This document shows positions 41,285 through 50,743 of a DNA stretch of 64,000 nt, one piece after another. Below the pieces are notes generated by a model. The model was not told where the DNA came from and searched no databases. It was given only the letters and a program-made list of their open reading frames with translations. This DNA comes from Duganella sp. SG902 (GTDB taxonomy: Bacteria; Pseudomonadota; Gammaproteobacteria; Burkholderiales; Burkholderiaceae_D). The stretch is from assembly GCF_013376005.1 (NCBI RefSeq), contig NZ_JABMJK010000003.1, forward strand, positions 1 to 64,000, in the 5' to 3' direction. A program made the translations under genes and the position numbers. How positions within the stretch are numbered: the stretch's first letter is position 1; the number at the start of each line of letters is the position of its first letter.

Positions 41285-41835
41285 GCCGGCAACGGCGCCG
41301 CCGCCGTGGAAGGCGCGGCCGTCTGCGCCGCGTTCATCACCATCGCCAGGAAGGTGTAGTAGCCGTTGATGCCCATCAGATCAACCACCCCATGCTCGCC
41401 GAACGCCGCCAGCGCCGCCGCGTAGGTGGCGTCGTCCACCCGCTGCCGCTGGTGCAGCTGCACGCAGAAGTCGTACACCAGCGCCTCGTCGGTCGCCAGC
41501 CGGTCCGGCCGCCGGCGCGCCGCGATCGCCGCGATGGTCTCGTCCGCGACGCCGTGATCGCGCGCGATCGGCGCGTGGATCGCCCACTCCACCTGCTGGC
41601 TCCAGTGGCGCGCCGTCACCAGGATCGCCAGCTCGGTCAGGCGCGTGCCGATCGCCGAGCGATAGCGCAGGTACTCGCCCATGCGCTGCGCCGCCGCCAT
41701 CAGCTCCGGTGAGCGTATCAGCGGCACGAACGGCCCATACAACGCCCCGCGCGGCCCGTCGATCACCGCCTGCGCCGCCACCTGCTGCGCCGCGCTCATG
41801 TCCGCGAACGCGATCGGTCCCAAGCGATCCTCCAT
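41281..41835 (-). CDS. carboxymuconolactone decarboxylase-family protein
   Basis: A 184-residue AhpD-like/CMD-fold protein. The domain core is RLTELAILVTARHWSQQVEWAIHAPIA (parts LAILVTARHW and EWAIHAPIARDHG); the family motif Glu and His are kept, but the AhpD CxxC pair is absent. These proteins are often peroxidase-like or detoxifying; the substrate is unknown. The start at 41835 has GGGAGG at 5 bp; a longer upstream frame is rejected. It overlaps the beta-lactamase-like gene by ATGA. Confidence 0.85.
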   Translation of the reverse strand: MEDRLGPIAFADMSAAQQVAAQAVIDGPRGALYGPFVPLIRSPELMAAAQRMGEYLRYRSAIGTRLTELAILVTARHWSQQVEWAIHAPIARDHGVADETIAAIAARRRPDRLATDEALVYDFCVQLHQRQRVDDATYAAALAAFGEHGVVDLMGINGYYTFLAMVMNAAQTAAPSTAAAPLPA

Positions 41836-41942
41836 CCGGCCTCCCTCCAAAAAATATTGCGCCATGTTCCGGCATAAATCAAAAGCGCGCAAGCCGTTCC
41901 GGGCTATCGTCGGCAGTCCGCCCCCACCCGAAAGGACACGCC

Positions 41943-43307
41943 ATGAGCCACATCATCCACCGCGACCTGCGCCGCGCCCCGCCGCTGGCCGTGCGCGCGG
42001 CCGGCCTCACCGTCACCGACGGCGCCGGCCGCGAATACCTCGACGCCAGCGGCGGCGCCGCCGTCTCCTCGCTCGGCCACGCCCACCCCGAGGTGCTGGC
42101 CGCCATGCACGCCCAGATCGACCGCAACGCCTACGCCCACACCGCCTTCTTCACCTGCGCGGCGGCCGAGGAGCTGGCCGCCCGCCTGGCCGCCGACGCC
42201 CCCGGCGACCTCGATCACGTCTACCTCGTCTCGGGCGGCTCGGAAGCCATGGAGACCGCGCTCAAGCTGGCGCGCCAGTACTGGTGCGAGGCCGGCCAGC
42301 CGCGGCGCGCCACCTTCATCGCCCGCCGCCAGAGCTACCACGGCAACACGCTCGGCGCGCTGGCCGTGGGCGGCAACCAATGGCGGCGCGCGCCCTTCGC
42401 GCCGCTGCTGATCGAGGTGCCGCGGGTGGCGCCCTGCTACGAATACCGCGACCGCGCCGATGGCCAGAGCCGCGAGGACTACACCGCCGCCCTGCTGCGC
42501 GAACTGGAGGCGGCCATCCTGGCGGCCGGCCCGGACCACGTGATCGGCTTCGTGGCCGAAACCGTGGTCGGCGCCACCGCCGGCGCCGTGCCGCCCACGC
42601 CCGGCTACTTCCGCGGCGTGCGCCGGCTGTGCGACCAATACGGCCTGCTGTTGATCCTCGATGAAGTCATGTGCGGCATGGGCCGCTGCGGCACGCTGTA
42701 CGCGTTCGAGCAGGAGGGCGTGCTGCCCGACCTGGTGGTGCTGGGCAAGGGACTGGGCGCCGGCTACCAGCCGATCGGCGCGGTGCTGGCGCGCGAGCAC
42801 ATCGTGCGGCGCCTGCGCGACGGCAGCGGCGCCTTCCAGCACGGCCACACCTACATGGGCCACCCGGTGGCCGCCGCCGCCGCGCTGGCGGTGCAAAAGG
42901 TGATCCAGCGCGACAACCTGCTGGGCGCCGTCACCATGCGCGGCGCCGCCCTGCGCCGCCTGCTGCGCGACGCCTTCGGCGACCACCCGCACGTGGGCGA
43001 CATCCGCGGCCGCGGCTTGCTGGTCGCGCTGGAGCTGGTGGCGGAGCGCGACCGCAAAACGCCGTTCGACCCGTCCCTGCGCCTGCACGCCCGCATCAAG
43101 GAGGCCGCCATGGCGCGCGGCCTGATGGTCTACCCCATGGGCGGCACCATCGACGGCCGGCTTGGCGACCACGTGCTGCTGGCGCCGCCCTTCATCGCCA
43201 GCGAGGCGCAGCTGGCGGAGATCACCGGCCGCCTGGCGGACGCGCTGACCTCGGCGCTGACCTCGGCGCTGACTTCCGCGCCTACTTGCGCGCCTGCCAG
43301 CCAATGA
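41943..43307 (+). CDS. class III PLP-dependent aminotransferase
   Basis: A 454-residue fold-type I aminotransferase. The PLP lysine is Lys269 in VVLGKGLGAGYQP. The cofactor Asp is in LLILDEVMCGMGR, and SGGSEAMETALKLARQYW is the cofactor-phosphate region. It resembles omega-amino-acid:pyruvate transaminases. It is divergent from the CMD gene. The C-terminus ends in an odd repeat (ALTSALTSALTSAPT) encoded by a 12-bp DNA repeat, and its last 26 bp overlap the convergent FAH gene. The substrate is unknown; no pathway partner is close on the same strand. Confidence 0.92.
   Translation: MSHIIHRDLRRAPPLAVRAAGLTVTDGAGREYLDASGGAAVSSLGHAHPEVLAAMHAQIDRNAYAHTAFFTCAAAEELAARLAADAPGDLDHVYLVSGGSEAMETALKLARQYWCEAGQPRRATFIARRQSYHGNTLGALAVGGNQWRRAPFAPLLIEVPRVAPCYEYRDRADGQSREDYTAALLRELEAAILAAGPDHVIGFVAETVVGATAGAVPPTPGYFRGVRRLCDQYGLLLILDEVMCGMGRCGTLYAFEQEGVLPDLVVLGKGLGAGYQPIGAVLAREHIVRRLRDGSGAFQHGHTYMGHPVAAAAALAVQKVIQRDNLLGAVTMRGAALRRLLRDAFGDHPHVGDIRGRGLLVALELVAERDRKTPFDPSLRLHARIKEAAMARGLMVYPMGGTIDGRLGDHVLLAPPFIASEAQLAEITGRLADALTSALTSALTSAPTCAPASQ
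43242..43289 (+). repeat. 12-bp tandem repeat at the aminotransferase C-terminus
   Basis: Four head-to-tail copies of GCGCTGACCTCG (the last two degenerate) encode repeated Ala-Leu-Thr-Ser. They lie at the end of the aminotransferase frame and partly in the region overlapping the convergent FAH gene. Replication slippage is the likely origin. Confidence 0.8.
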
Positions 43308-44136
43308 CCTCGGCCTGCTGCTCGCCCAGGCCGGCGATCCCCAGCCGCAGCGTGTCGCCCTTCTTCAGGAAGCGCTGCGGCTTGCGGCCCATGCCCACGC
43401 CCGGCGGCGTGCCGGTGGCGATCACGTCGCCCGGCTCCAGCGTCATGAACTGCGACAGGTAGCTGACGATCTGCGCCACCGTGAAAATCATGGTCGAGGT
43501 GTTCCCGGTCTGCATGCGCTTGCCGTTCAGCTCCAGATACAGGTCCAGGTCCTGCACGTCGTAGATATCCTCCCGCGTCACCAGCCACGGGCCCACCGGG
43601 CCGAAGGTGTCGCAGCCCTTGCCCTTGTCCCAGGTGCCGCCGCGCTCCAGCTGGTAGGCGCGCTCCGACACATCGTTGACCACCGTGTAGCCGGCGATGA
43701 ACTGGTGCGCGTCGGCCTCGCTCACGTACTGCGCGCGCGCGCCGATCACGATGCCCAGCTCCACCTCCCAGTCGGTCTTCTTCGAGCCTTGCGGCAGCAT
43801 GATCGGATCGTCCGGGCCATTCAGCGCGCTGGTCGCCTTCATGAACACGATCGGCTCCTTGGGCGCGGGCAGGCCCGATTCGGCCGCGTGGTCGGCGTAA
43901 TTGAGGCCGATGCAAATGAACTTGCCCACGCGCGCCAGCGGCACGCCGAAGCGCGGATTGCCGCGCACCAGCGGCAGCGAGGCGTGCGCGATCTTCTCCA
44001 GCTTGCGCAGCGATTTCGGCGCCAGCGCCGCCGCGTCGATGTCGGCGATCACGCCGGACAGGTCGCGCAGCTTGCCCTCCTCATCGATCAGGCCAGGTTT
44101 CTCTTTGCCGGGGCGGCCATAACGTACAAGTCGCAT
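43282..44136 (-). CDS. fumarylacetoacetate hydrolase-family protein
   Basis: A 284-residue FAH-superfamily protein. Motifs: FICIGLNYADHAAESG, the metal-binding DWEVELGIVIG, and LEPGDVIATGTPPGVGMGR. Metal ligands are the Glu/Asp residues of these blocks. It acts on diketo-acid or acylpyruvate-type compounds, or as oxaloacetate decarboxylase or ureidoglycolate lyase; the sequence does not choose. GAGG lies before the ATG. It follows the 2OG oxygenase gene by 32 bp and may be the last gene of a four-gene run. Confidence 0.93.
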   Translation of the reverse strand: MRLVRYGRPGKEKPGLIDEEGKLRDLSGVIADIDAAALAPKSLRKLEKIAHASLPLVRGNPRFGVPLARVGKFICIGLNYADHAAESGLPAPKEPIVFMKATSALNGPDDPIMLPQGSKKTDWEVELGIVIGARAQYVSEADAHQFIAGYTVVNDVSERAYQLERGGTWDKGKGCDTFGPVGPWLVTREDIYDVQDLDLYLELNGKRMQTGNTSTMIFTVAQIVSYLSQFMTLEPGDVIATGTPPGVGMGRKPQRFLKKGDTLRLGIAGLGEQQAEVIGWQARK

Positions 44137-44168
44137 ACTTCATCCTCAATTGAAAAGATGGCGACATT

Positions 44169-45062
44169 CTACCCGTAGCGCTCCTGCCGCAGCCACTTGT
44201 TGGCGATGATCTTGGTGCCGCTCACCACCGGCGCGCCGCCGTGCAGCGTCTGCGGGTCCGGCTGGTGATTGCCGTCGGTATTCAGGAACCACAGCGCATT
44301 GCCCTTCTTCGGAAACACCTCCAGCCCCAGGCCCGGGAACACCGTGCCGCCGCCCTGCTCCACATCGCACAGGTACAGCACAAAGGTCGCCAGCCGCTGG
44401 CCGCCGCGCGCCAGGTGGGCGCGGTGGCCGGCGCTGTCCGGATCGAGCCAGTCGTAATGCGGCCGGTACTCCTGCGTCACCCCATACTTTTGCAGCTGGA
44501 ACGGCTCGCTGCACTCGGGCGACCAGTGCGCCAGCGCCGCCAGGCGCCGGTCCACGCGCTCGGCCACCTCGGTCTCGCCACGCTGGATGAAGGCCATCTC
44601 GCTGGTGCGGCCTTCGTGCACCACGCTGGCGCCGTCGGCTTCCGCCGTCACCGTGGAACGGGTGTAGCGCGTGCCGCAGTGGGCGATGATGGCGTCGCAC
44701 TCCTCGTCGCTCAGCACATGCCCGAGCAGGATCACCTGCGGCTTTTTCAGCACGAACAGCACCTCCACCTCGCGGTCCGGCGCGGCGATGCGGTTGCTGG
44801 AGACATCGATATACGGCATCGCGCGCGGCGCCGAGAACGCGCTGGCGGCGGCCGGCGCCGGGGCGCTGACGTCGCCATTGGCGCCGGCGCGCTGGCGCAG
44901 CGCCGCGTCGATCGCCGCGCGCGCCGCGGCCATGCTGTGCTGCCCGGAGCGCGCCATGCTGTTGGCCATGTCGAGCGGACTGCAACCGCGCTCCAGGTTT
45001 TCCGTGATCCAGGCGCGCCAGGTCTGCGGCAGGGAGGCAAAGGCGTTGTCAGAGTCGGTCAT
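44169..45062 (-). CDS. 2OG-Fe(II) oxygenase, prolyl 4-hydroxylase-like
   Basis: A 297-residue protein. The N-terminal ~65 residues are helical (WRAWITENLERGCSPLDMANSM), and the C-terminal domain is a P4Hc-type double-stranded beta-helix. The His-x-Asp pair is in HYDWLDPD, and the distal His and 2OG-binding basic residue are expected in HGGAPVVSGTKIIANKWL. It hydroxylates a peptide, protein or free amino acid (Pro or Lys type). It lies 4 bp after the MFS gene and 32 bp before the FAH gene. Confidence 0.9.
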   Translation of the reverse strand: MTDSDNAFASLPQTWRAWITENLERGCSPLDMANSMARSGQHSMAAARAAIDAALRQRAGANGDVSAPAPAAASAFSAPRAMPYIDVSSNRIAAPDREVEVLFVLKKPQVILLGHVLSDEECDAIIAHCGTRYTRSTVTAEADGASVVHEGRTSEMAFIQRGETEVAERVDRRLAALAHWSPECSEPFQLQKYGVTQEYRPHYDWLDPDSAGHRAHLARGGQRLATFVLYLCDVEQGGGTVFPGLGLEVFPKKGNALWFLNTDGNHQPDPQTLHGGAPVVSGTKIIANKWLRQERYG

Positions 45063-45066
45063 CGCG

Positions 45067-46377
45067 TCATCGGGGCCCGGTCGGAGGGGAAACCCATTCT
45101 ACCGGATTGCGCCGGCGGCGCCGCACGAACCACAGCAATCCGGGCAGCTGCAGCAACACCAGCGCGCCAAACGCCGCCTGATACGCCGGCGCCGGGTAAT
45201 GGCCGGAAAAATCCGGCCGCCAGCAGCCCACTATCATGCCGAAACCCGCCTGCACCGCGAACGAGCCCAGGAAAATCAGCAGATTGAGGCAGGTGGCCGC
45301 GCGCCCCGTCAGCGCGCCGGGCAGGCTTTGCGCGACGATGGTGTACTCGATGCCGGTCACCGTGCCCACCAGCGTGAACAGCACCGACAGCAGCTGGTAG
45401 CTGGGCCGCCAGTCCAGCACAAAGCCCAGCTGCACCGCGACGAACAGCGCCACCCCGGCCGCCGCCACGCTGATCGGCCGCACGCCGCGCCGCGCCGCCC
45501 ACTCGGTCACCATGCCCACCGCGATCGCGCCGAAGATTACCGCCGCCATGCCCAGGTACAGCAGATAGCCCACCGCCTCCTCCGAATAGCGCGCCACGTC
45601 GCTCAGCCAGCGGCTGATCCACAAGCCCTGGATGCCGAAGAACACCGTGTGCGGCACCAGCACCAGCCCCGCAGTCGCGCGGAAGGCCGGATGGCGGTAG
45701 ACGTCGCGCATCGCCGCCAGCGGCGCCGTCCTGTGCGCGCCGGGCGGCTGCGGCGGCGACAGCGCGCGTATCAGGACGCCGATCAGCGCCGCCGCCGCCG
45801 CCAGCCACACGAACAGCCCGCGCCAGTCCATGTAATGCAGCGCGAGGCGCACCGGCAGCGTGGCCGACGCCGCGCCCAGGCCGCCCACCGCGATCAGATA
45901 GCCCTGCACCGACGGCAGCCGCGCCGGCGCGATCCAGGTCGAGATGGCCTTCACCGCCGACATGAAACAGCCGCCCAGCCCCAGCCCGATCAGCGCGCGC
46001 GCCGCCAGCAGCTGGGCGAACGTCTGGCCGCCGGCGAACGCCAGCGCGCCGACGCCGGCCAGCAGCAGCATCGGCAGCTGCACCTTGGCCGGCCCCCAGC
46101 GATCGAGCGCGATCCCGACCGGCAGCTGGGCCAGCGCGAACGCCAGGAAGAAGGCGCTGGTCAGCAGCCCAAGCTCGCCGGGCGTCAGCGCCAGCGCCGC
46201 CACCAGCTGCGGCGCCAGCGTCGCGTTCACCGTGCGCATCAGGCTCGAGAGAAAATGCCCGAGCGCGAACGGCAGGAACACCAGCACAAACATGGCCCGC
46301 CCCGACAGCGGCGCGGCGCCAGCCACCGGCGCCGCGGGAGCGCCCGCCGTGGGCGAGGGCTCGGCATGATCGCGCAT
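45067..46377 (-). CDS. MFS transporter
   Basis: A 436-residue 12-helix major facilitator. The A-like motif appears in the loop VGIALDRWGPAKVQ, and the first half holds VLVFLPFALGHFLSSLMRTVNATL. It may export or import a small organic compound. The start was set at the ATG 46377, with a GTG just before it. It lies between the KamA-family gene (about 9 bp) and the 2OG oxygenase (4 bp), so co-transcription is almost certain. Confidence 0.9.
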   Translation of the reverse strand: MRDHAEPSPTAGAPAAPVAGAAPLSGRAMFVLVFLPFALGHFLSSLMRTVNATLAPQLVAALALTPGELGLLTSAFFLAFALAQLPVGIALDRWGPAKVQLPMLLLAGVGALAFAGGQTFAQLLAARALIGLGLGGCFMSAVKAISTWIAPARLPSVQGYLIAVGGLGAASATLPVRLALHYMDWRGLFVWLAAAAALIGVLIRALSPPQPPGAHRTAPLAAMRDVYRHPAFRATAGLVLVPHTVFFGIQGLWISRWLSDVARYSEEAVGYLLYLGMAAVIFGAIAVGMVTEWAARRGVRPISVAAAGVALFVAVQLGFVLDWRPSYQLLSVLFTLVGTVTGIEYTIVAQSLPGALTGRAATCLNLLIFLGSFAVQAGFGMIVGCWRPDFSGHYPAPAYQAAFGALVLLQLPGLLWFVRRRRRNPVEWVSPPTGPR

Positions 46378-46386
46378 CACCGCCGC

Positions 46387-47799
46387 CTAGGCCGCGCTGT
46401 GCGAATCGCAGCCCGCCGATGGCGCGGCGCCGCCGCCCTCCTGGCGCGCCGCCATCAACGGGATCACCTTGCGCGGCCCCGGCGCGCCGGATTCGCTGCG
46501 CGCCCCGCCCTCCTCCTCGAAGAAAAACCGCTCCTTGCCGAACGCCGGCTTCAGCTCGTCCATCCAGGTCGCCCGCGGATCGAACTTCGCGTAAAACGGC
46601 TTGCGCACCCAGTCCGCGTTACGCGCCTGCAGGAACTGCAAGGCGAACACCTTCTCGCCGCCTATCGTCGCCACCCCGTCGATCACCACCTTGCCCGGGA
46701 AAGCGCTCATCGACGGCCCGCGCACCGTGCGCGACAGGCCGGACACCATCTGGTAGGCCGCCTGGAAAATCTCGTGCGCGCGCGCCAGCGGCAGCTGGAA
46801 ATACTCGCGCGGGCCGGTGTCGCGCTCGACGAACATATAGTACGGAATCGCCCCCAGCCGCACCCCGGTCTGCCACAGCTCCGCCCACGACGCCGGATCC
46901 TCGTTGATGTGCCGGATCAACGGCCCCTGCATGCGCAGGGTGGCCCCGGTGCCGACAATCCGCTTGACCGCCTGCTGCGCCAGCTCCTGCCGCAGCTCCA
47001 CCGCATGGTTGTAATGCCCCATGATGGCCATGTTCTTGCCGGCCCGGACCACCCGCTCGAAAAGCCGCAGCAGATCGTCGGCGTCGCGGTCCGTCACGAA
47101 GCGCTGCGGCCAATACGCCACCGACTTGGTGCCGATGCGGATGTTCTGGATGTGCGCCAGCTCCGGCGCCAGCAGCGGCTCGATGTAGGCCTCCAGCGAA
47201 CGCGTGTTCATGATCAGCGGATCGCCGCCGGTGATCAGCACATCCGTCACCTCCGGATGCATGCGCAGGTAGGACGCCAGCTCGTGCGACTCCCTGGCGT
47301 CGAACTTCATGTCGTCCATGCCGACAAACTGCGGCCAGCGGAAGCAGAACGTGCAGTACGCATGACAGGTCTGGCCCGAGCTCGGGAAGAACAGCACCGT
47401 CTCCTTGTACTTGTGCTGCAGGCCCTTCAACGGCGCGTCGTTCACGCGCGGCACGTTGTGCGTCATCTGCCCGGCCGGATGGGGATTCATGCGCAGCCGG
47501 ATGCGCCGCACCAGCTCCGCCAGCGCCGCCTGGTCGGCCCGGCCCAGCACCAGCTCCTTCAGCCGCGCGTAGTCGTCCGGCGCCAGCATGTCCCGGTGCG
47601 GAAAGGTCAACCGGTAAATCGGATCGTCCGGGATATTGTTCCAGTCGATCAGGTGATCGAGCACATACTCGTTGGTGCGGAACGGCAGCACGTGCGACAC
47701 CACCCGCACCGCCTCCTGCAGATCGGGCGGGATCCACTCCCACTGGCGCGCGTGCGAAATGGTCTGTCGTATGAACGGTTTGAATTTGGGCGTATCCAT
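46387..47799 (-). CDS. radical SAM aminomutase of the KamA (lysine 2,3-aminomutase) family
   Basis: A 470-residue radical SAM enzyme. The iron-sulfur Cys are C145-x3-C149-x2-C152 (CHAYCTFCFRW). The family entry TFPHRDMLAPDDYARL and the SAM block DVLITGGDPLIMNTRSLE are present. The PLP Lys of LAM-type enzymes probably lies in the FPGKVVIDG stretch. The enzyme would shift an amino group (for example alpha-Lys to beta-Lys), but the sequence does not fix the substrate. AAGGA lies 7 bp before ATG 47799; upstream ATGs lack one. It is longer than EF-P-modifying EpmB and no EF-P partner is near. It heads the run MFS, 2OG oxygenase, FAH. Confidence 0.88.
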   Translation of the reverse strand: MDTPKFKPFIRQTISHARQWEWIPPDLQEAVRVVSHVLPFRTNEYVLDHLIDWNNIPDDPIYRLTFPHRDMLAPDDYARLKELVLGRADQAALAELVRRIRLRMNPHPAGQMTHNVPRVNDAPLKGLQHKYKETVLFFPSSGQTCHAYCTFCFRWPQFVGMDDMKFDARESHELASYLRMHPEVTDVLITGGDPLIMNTRSLEAYIEPLLAPELAHIQNIRIGTKSVAYWPQRFVTDRDADDLLRLFERVVRAGKNMAIMGHYNHAVELRQELAQQAVKRIVGTGATLRMQGPLIRHINEDPASWAELWQTGVRLGAIPYYMFVERDTGPREYFQLPLARAHEIFQAAYQMVSGLSRTVRGPSMSAFPGKVVIDGVATIGGEKVFALQFLQARNADWVRKPFYAKFDPRATWMDELKPAFGKERFFFEEEGGARSESGAPGPRKVIPLMAARQEGGGAAPSAGCDSHSAA

Positions 47800-47967
47800 C
47801 GCGGCTTCCTTCATGGTCGGAAAACTCCATGCTAGGCCGCGCGCCGCCAGCCAAATTGCCACGCATCAACTGACTCACGGAAATGTTGCACGGCTTGCGC
47901 CAGCGCAATTCGCGCTCCCGGCAGGCACGTAAAGTTCATAGCGCCATCCACCACACAGGAGCCGCAC

Positions 47968-48420
47968 ATGAACATCCACACCGCCGCCGCCGTCCTCGCC
48001 GCCATCCTCGGCGTGCCGGCCCACGCCAGCGAACCGACCGAGAAGGACGCCATCGCCATGGCGGAAAAAGGCGCCGCCTTCATCAAGGCCAACGGCCAGG
48101 AAGCCTTCATCAAAAAGATCGCCGCCAAGGACCCCGATTATCTCCAAGGCTCGCTCTACGTCGACATCCGCGACATCAGGACCGGCATCGTGCTGGCGCA
48201 CCCGGTCAACCCCTCCATCGTCGGCAAGGACCTGACCGACATCCCCGACGCCAGCGGCAAGAAATACCGCCGCGAGATCATCGAGCTGGCCGCCAAAAAA
48301 GGCCATGGCTGGGTCGACTACCAGTACAAGAACCCCACCACCGGCAAGATCGAACCCAAGACCACCTACATCCTGCGCGTCGGCGACGTCGTGCTGGAAG
48401 CGGGCATCTACAAGAAATAG
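47968..48420 (+). CDS. secreted single-Cache (sCache_2) domain protein
   Basis: A 150-residue periplasmic protein: signal peptide about 1-20 (GVPAHAS), then a single Cache domain of the sCache_2 kind (AEKGAAFIKANGQEAFIKKI, GSLYVDIRDIRTGIVLAHPVNP, ELAAKKGHGWVDYQYKNP in parts). Cache domains bind small organic ligands and usually sit inside chemoreceptors, but here the domain is free. AGGAG lies upstream of the ATG. The chemoreceptor gene follows after 12 bp, so the two are co-transcribed and the protein probably hands a ligand to it. Confidence 0.88.
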   Translation: MNIHTAAAVLAAILGVPAHASEPTEKDAIAMAEKGAAFIKANGQEAFIKKIAAKDPDYLQGSLYVDIRDIRTGIVLAHPVNPSIVGKDLTDIPDASGKKYRREIIELAAKKGHGWVDYQYKNPTTGKIEPKTTYILRVGDVVLEAGIYKK

Positions 48421-48432
48421 CCGGAGCGCGCC

Positions 48433-50082
48433 ATGCTGAACCAACTGCGTATCGGTCCCAAACTGCTGCTCGCGCCGATGCTGGTGCTGCTGCTGTTGAT
48501 CGCCACCGCCGGCGCGGCCTATCTCGGCATGGTGCGCCAGAACGCCTCGCTGGAGAATCTGGTGCAGGTGCGCGCCGCGCGCCTCAAGGCGGCGGCCGAC
48601 GTCAGCGGCGAGGCGCGCTACGCCCACGCCAACATCTACCAGCTGCTGGCGTGGGTCAACGGCAGCTTCGCCCAGAACCGCCTGGACGCGCTGGCGCGCG
48701 ACATCAAGGCGCGCCACGCCGCCATCGACACCCAGTTGCGCAACCTCGACGCGCTGGCCGACGCCGGCGAGCGCCAGATCGTCGCGCAATCGCTGCGGGC
48801 GCTGGCGGCCTACCGCAAGGCCGTGCTGCAAACCATGGACATGGCGCGGATGGACCAGAGCATCGCCACCAATTCCATGGCCATCGCGGAAAAGCAGTTC
48901 CTGCTGCTGAACGAACAGCTGGCCAGCCTGGCGGCGCTGGAAAAGCGGCTGGGCGAACAGGCCCACGCGCAGGCCAAGGCCGACTTCCGCACCCTCAACA
49001 CCAGCATGACGGCGATGGTGCTGCTGTCGATCGCGCTGTCGCTCGGCGTCACCATGGCCGTGCGCGGCGCCATGCTGCGCGACATCCGCGCCATCGCCGA
49101 CGTGGTGATGGCGCTGGCCGCCGGCCGCCTGGCCGCCGGCGGCGGCGTCCACGGCCGCGACGAAATCGCCGACACCGCGCGCATGCTGGACCAGACCATG
49201 GCCAACCTCACGCAGACCCTCACCACCATCCTCGGCGCGGTGCGCTCGATCGACCTGGCCGCGCGCGAAATCGCCAGCGGCAATCTCGACCTGTCGACCC
49301 GCACCGAAGTCCAGGCCACCTCGCTGGAGCAGACCGCCAGCGCCATGAACAGCCTGACGCAAGCCGTGCAGGCCAACGCCGCCAACGCGCGCCAGGCCTG
49401 CCAGCTGGCGGCCGGCGCCAGCGACCTGGCGCAACACGGCGGCGCGGCGATGGCGGACGCGGTGCACACCATGGCCACCATCCGCGCCAGCTCGCGCCAG
49501 ATCGTCGACATCATCGCCGTCATCGACGGCATCTCGTTCCAGACCAACATCCTGGCGCTGAACGCCGCCGTCGAGGCGGCGCGCGCCGGCGAGCAGGGCC
49601 GCGGCTTCGCCGTGGTGGCCGCCGAGGTGCGCACGCTGGCGCAGCGCTCGGCCGCCGCCGCCAAGGAGATCAAGACCCTGATCGCCGCCTCGGTCGCCAC
49701 CATCGACAGCGGCAGCGCCACCGTGCAGCAGGCCGGCGAGCGCATGGCCGGCATCGTCGCCGCCGTGCGGCAGGTGAACGACGTCATCGCCCGCATCAGC
49801 GCCGCCAGCGCCGAGCAGGCGCAGGGCATCGCCGAGGTCAATCAGGCGGTGGGCCAGATGGATGATGTGACCCAGCGCAACGCCGCGCTGGTCGAACAGG
49901 CGGCGGCCGCCGCCGCCAGCCTGCGGGAACAGGCCGGGCAGCTGTCGCGCGCGGTGTCGGTGTTCAAGCTGGAGCCATCAGCCGACGGCGCGGTGGGGCT
50001 TGCTCAGGAAGCGCGACCCGGCCTCGACGAAGCGCCACGGCAGCTCCACCGCCTTGGAGATGCCGATGCGCATGCCGGCTAG
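48433..50082 (+). CDS. methyl-accepting chemotaxis protein
   Basis: A 549-residue chemoreceptor. TM1 is at about residues 10-33 ([22 protein letters not shown] in parts). A four-helix-bundle-like periplasmic sensor (about 34-190) follows, then TM2 (about 192-212) and a HAMP domain. The signalling hairpin tip is [29 protein letters not shown] (parts [13 protein letters not shown] and EVRTLAQRS). The last ~35 residues (after AVSVFKLEP) read antisense to the 3-methyladenine glycosylase gene, making an unusual 105-bp convergent overlap, so a stop may have been lost. It is paired with a periplasmic Cache protein, which may supply ligand sensing. Confidence 0.92.
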   Translation: MLNQLRIGPKLLLAPMLVLLLLIATAGAAYLGMVRQNASLENLVQVRAARLKAAADVSGEARYAHANIYQLLAWVNGSFAQNRLDALARDIKARHAAIDTQLRNLDALADAGERQIVAQSLRALAAYRKAVLQTMDMARMDQSIATNSMAIAEKQFLLLNEQLASLAALEKRLGEQAHAQAKADFRTLNTSMTAMVLLSIALSLGVTMAVRGAMLRDIRAIADVVMALAAGRLAAGGGVHGRDEIADTARMLDQTMANLTQTLTTILGAVRSIDLAAREIASGNLDLSTRTEVQATSLEQTASAMNSLTQAVQANAANARQACQLAAGASDLAQHGGAAMADAVHTMATIRASSRQIVDIIAVIDGISFQTNILALNAAVEAARAGEQGRGFAVVAAEVRTLAQRSAAAAKEIKTLIAASVATIDSGSATVQQAGERMAGIVAAVRQVNDVIARISAASAEQAQGIAEVNQAVGQMDDVTQRNAALVEQAAAAAASLREQAGQLSRAVSVFKLEPSADGAVGLAQEARPGLDEAPRQLHRLGDADAHAG

Positions 50083-50559
50083 CACCTCGACCTCGCGTTT
50101 GCGCTCGCGCGCGATCAGCTGGAACGGCGGCGCCGCCAACGGCAGGTTGTTGAAGTCGCGCGTCACGCCCAGCGCCTGGCACAGCCGCCCCGGCCCGGAG
50201 CACAGCAGGCGCTCCTCGTCCAACCCGCGCCGCGCGCGCATCAGTTCCAGCCCGTGGGTCGGCTGCAGCGCGCGGATCAGCACCCCGGCGCCGTGGCCCT
50301 CCTCGCGGCAGACGAAATTCAGGCACCAGTGCAGGCCGTGCGAGCGGTACACATAGCTGCGCCCGGGCGGCCCGAACATGGAGAAATTGCGCGCCGTCTC
50401 GCCGATGTAGCAATGCGAGGCCGGCTCGCCGCGGTCGTAGGCCTCGGTCTCGACGATGCGTCCGCCCACGCCGTCCACCAGCAGCGTCACGCCGATGAGC
50501 TGCCGCGCCACCTCGTGGGAGGGCGCGCTGAAATCGATGCCAGCCAGTTTGGTAATCAT
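49978..50559 (-). CDS. 3-methyladenine DNA glycosylase (MPG/AAG type)
   Basis: A 193-residue alkyladenine glycosylase of the AAG family, which removes alkylated purines in base-excision repair. Family blocks: [54 protein letters not shown]. The catalytic Glu is the Glu of VETEAY, and the HGLHWCLN segment reads as the DNA-intercalating region. It converges with the chemoreceptor gene and overlaps its tail by 105 bp; the C-terminus ([10 protein letters not shown]) is nevertheless normal for the family. Confidence 0.95.
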   Translation of the reverse strand: MITKLAGIDFSAPSHEVARQLIGVTLLVDGVGGRIVETEAYDRGEPASHCYIGETARNFSMFGPPGRSYVYRSHGLHWCLNFVCREEGHGAGVLIRALQPTHGLELMRARRGLDEERLLCSGPGRLCQALGVTRDFNNLPLAAPPFQLIARERKREVEVLAGMRIGISKAVELPWRFVEAGSRFLSKPHRAVG

Positions 50560-50743
50560 GCGTCTATTTTAAATGCCAATCTGGACGGCACGATTACAAA
50601 AGTCGTGACAAATGAATATCGAATCCCGCCGATAAATGAAAAAATTCGGCGCCGCGCGCAGAAAATCGCCATAAATTCGCGCAACAGCCCGCCGCTTGCG
50701 GCGATAATCGAGGGTACGATTGCCTTTACCCCTGAATAACACC

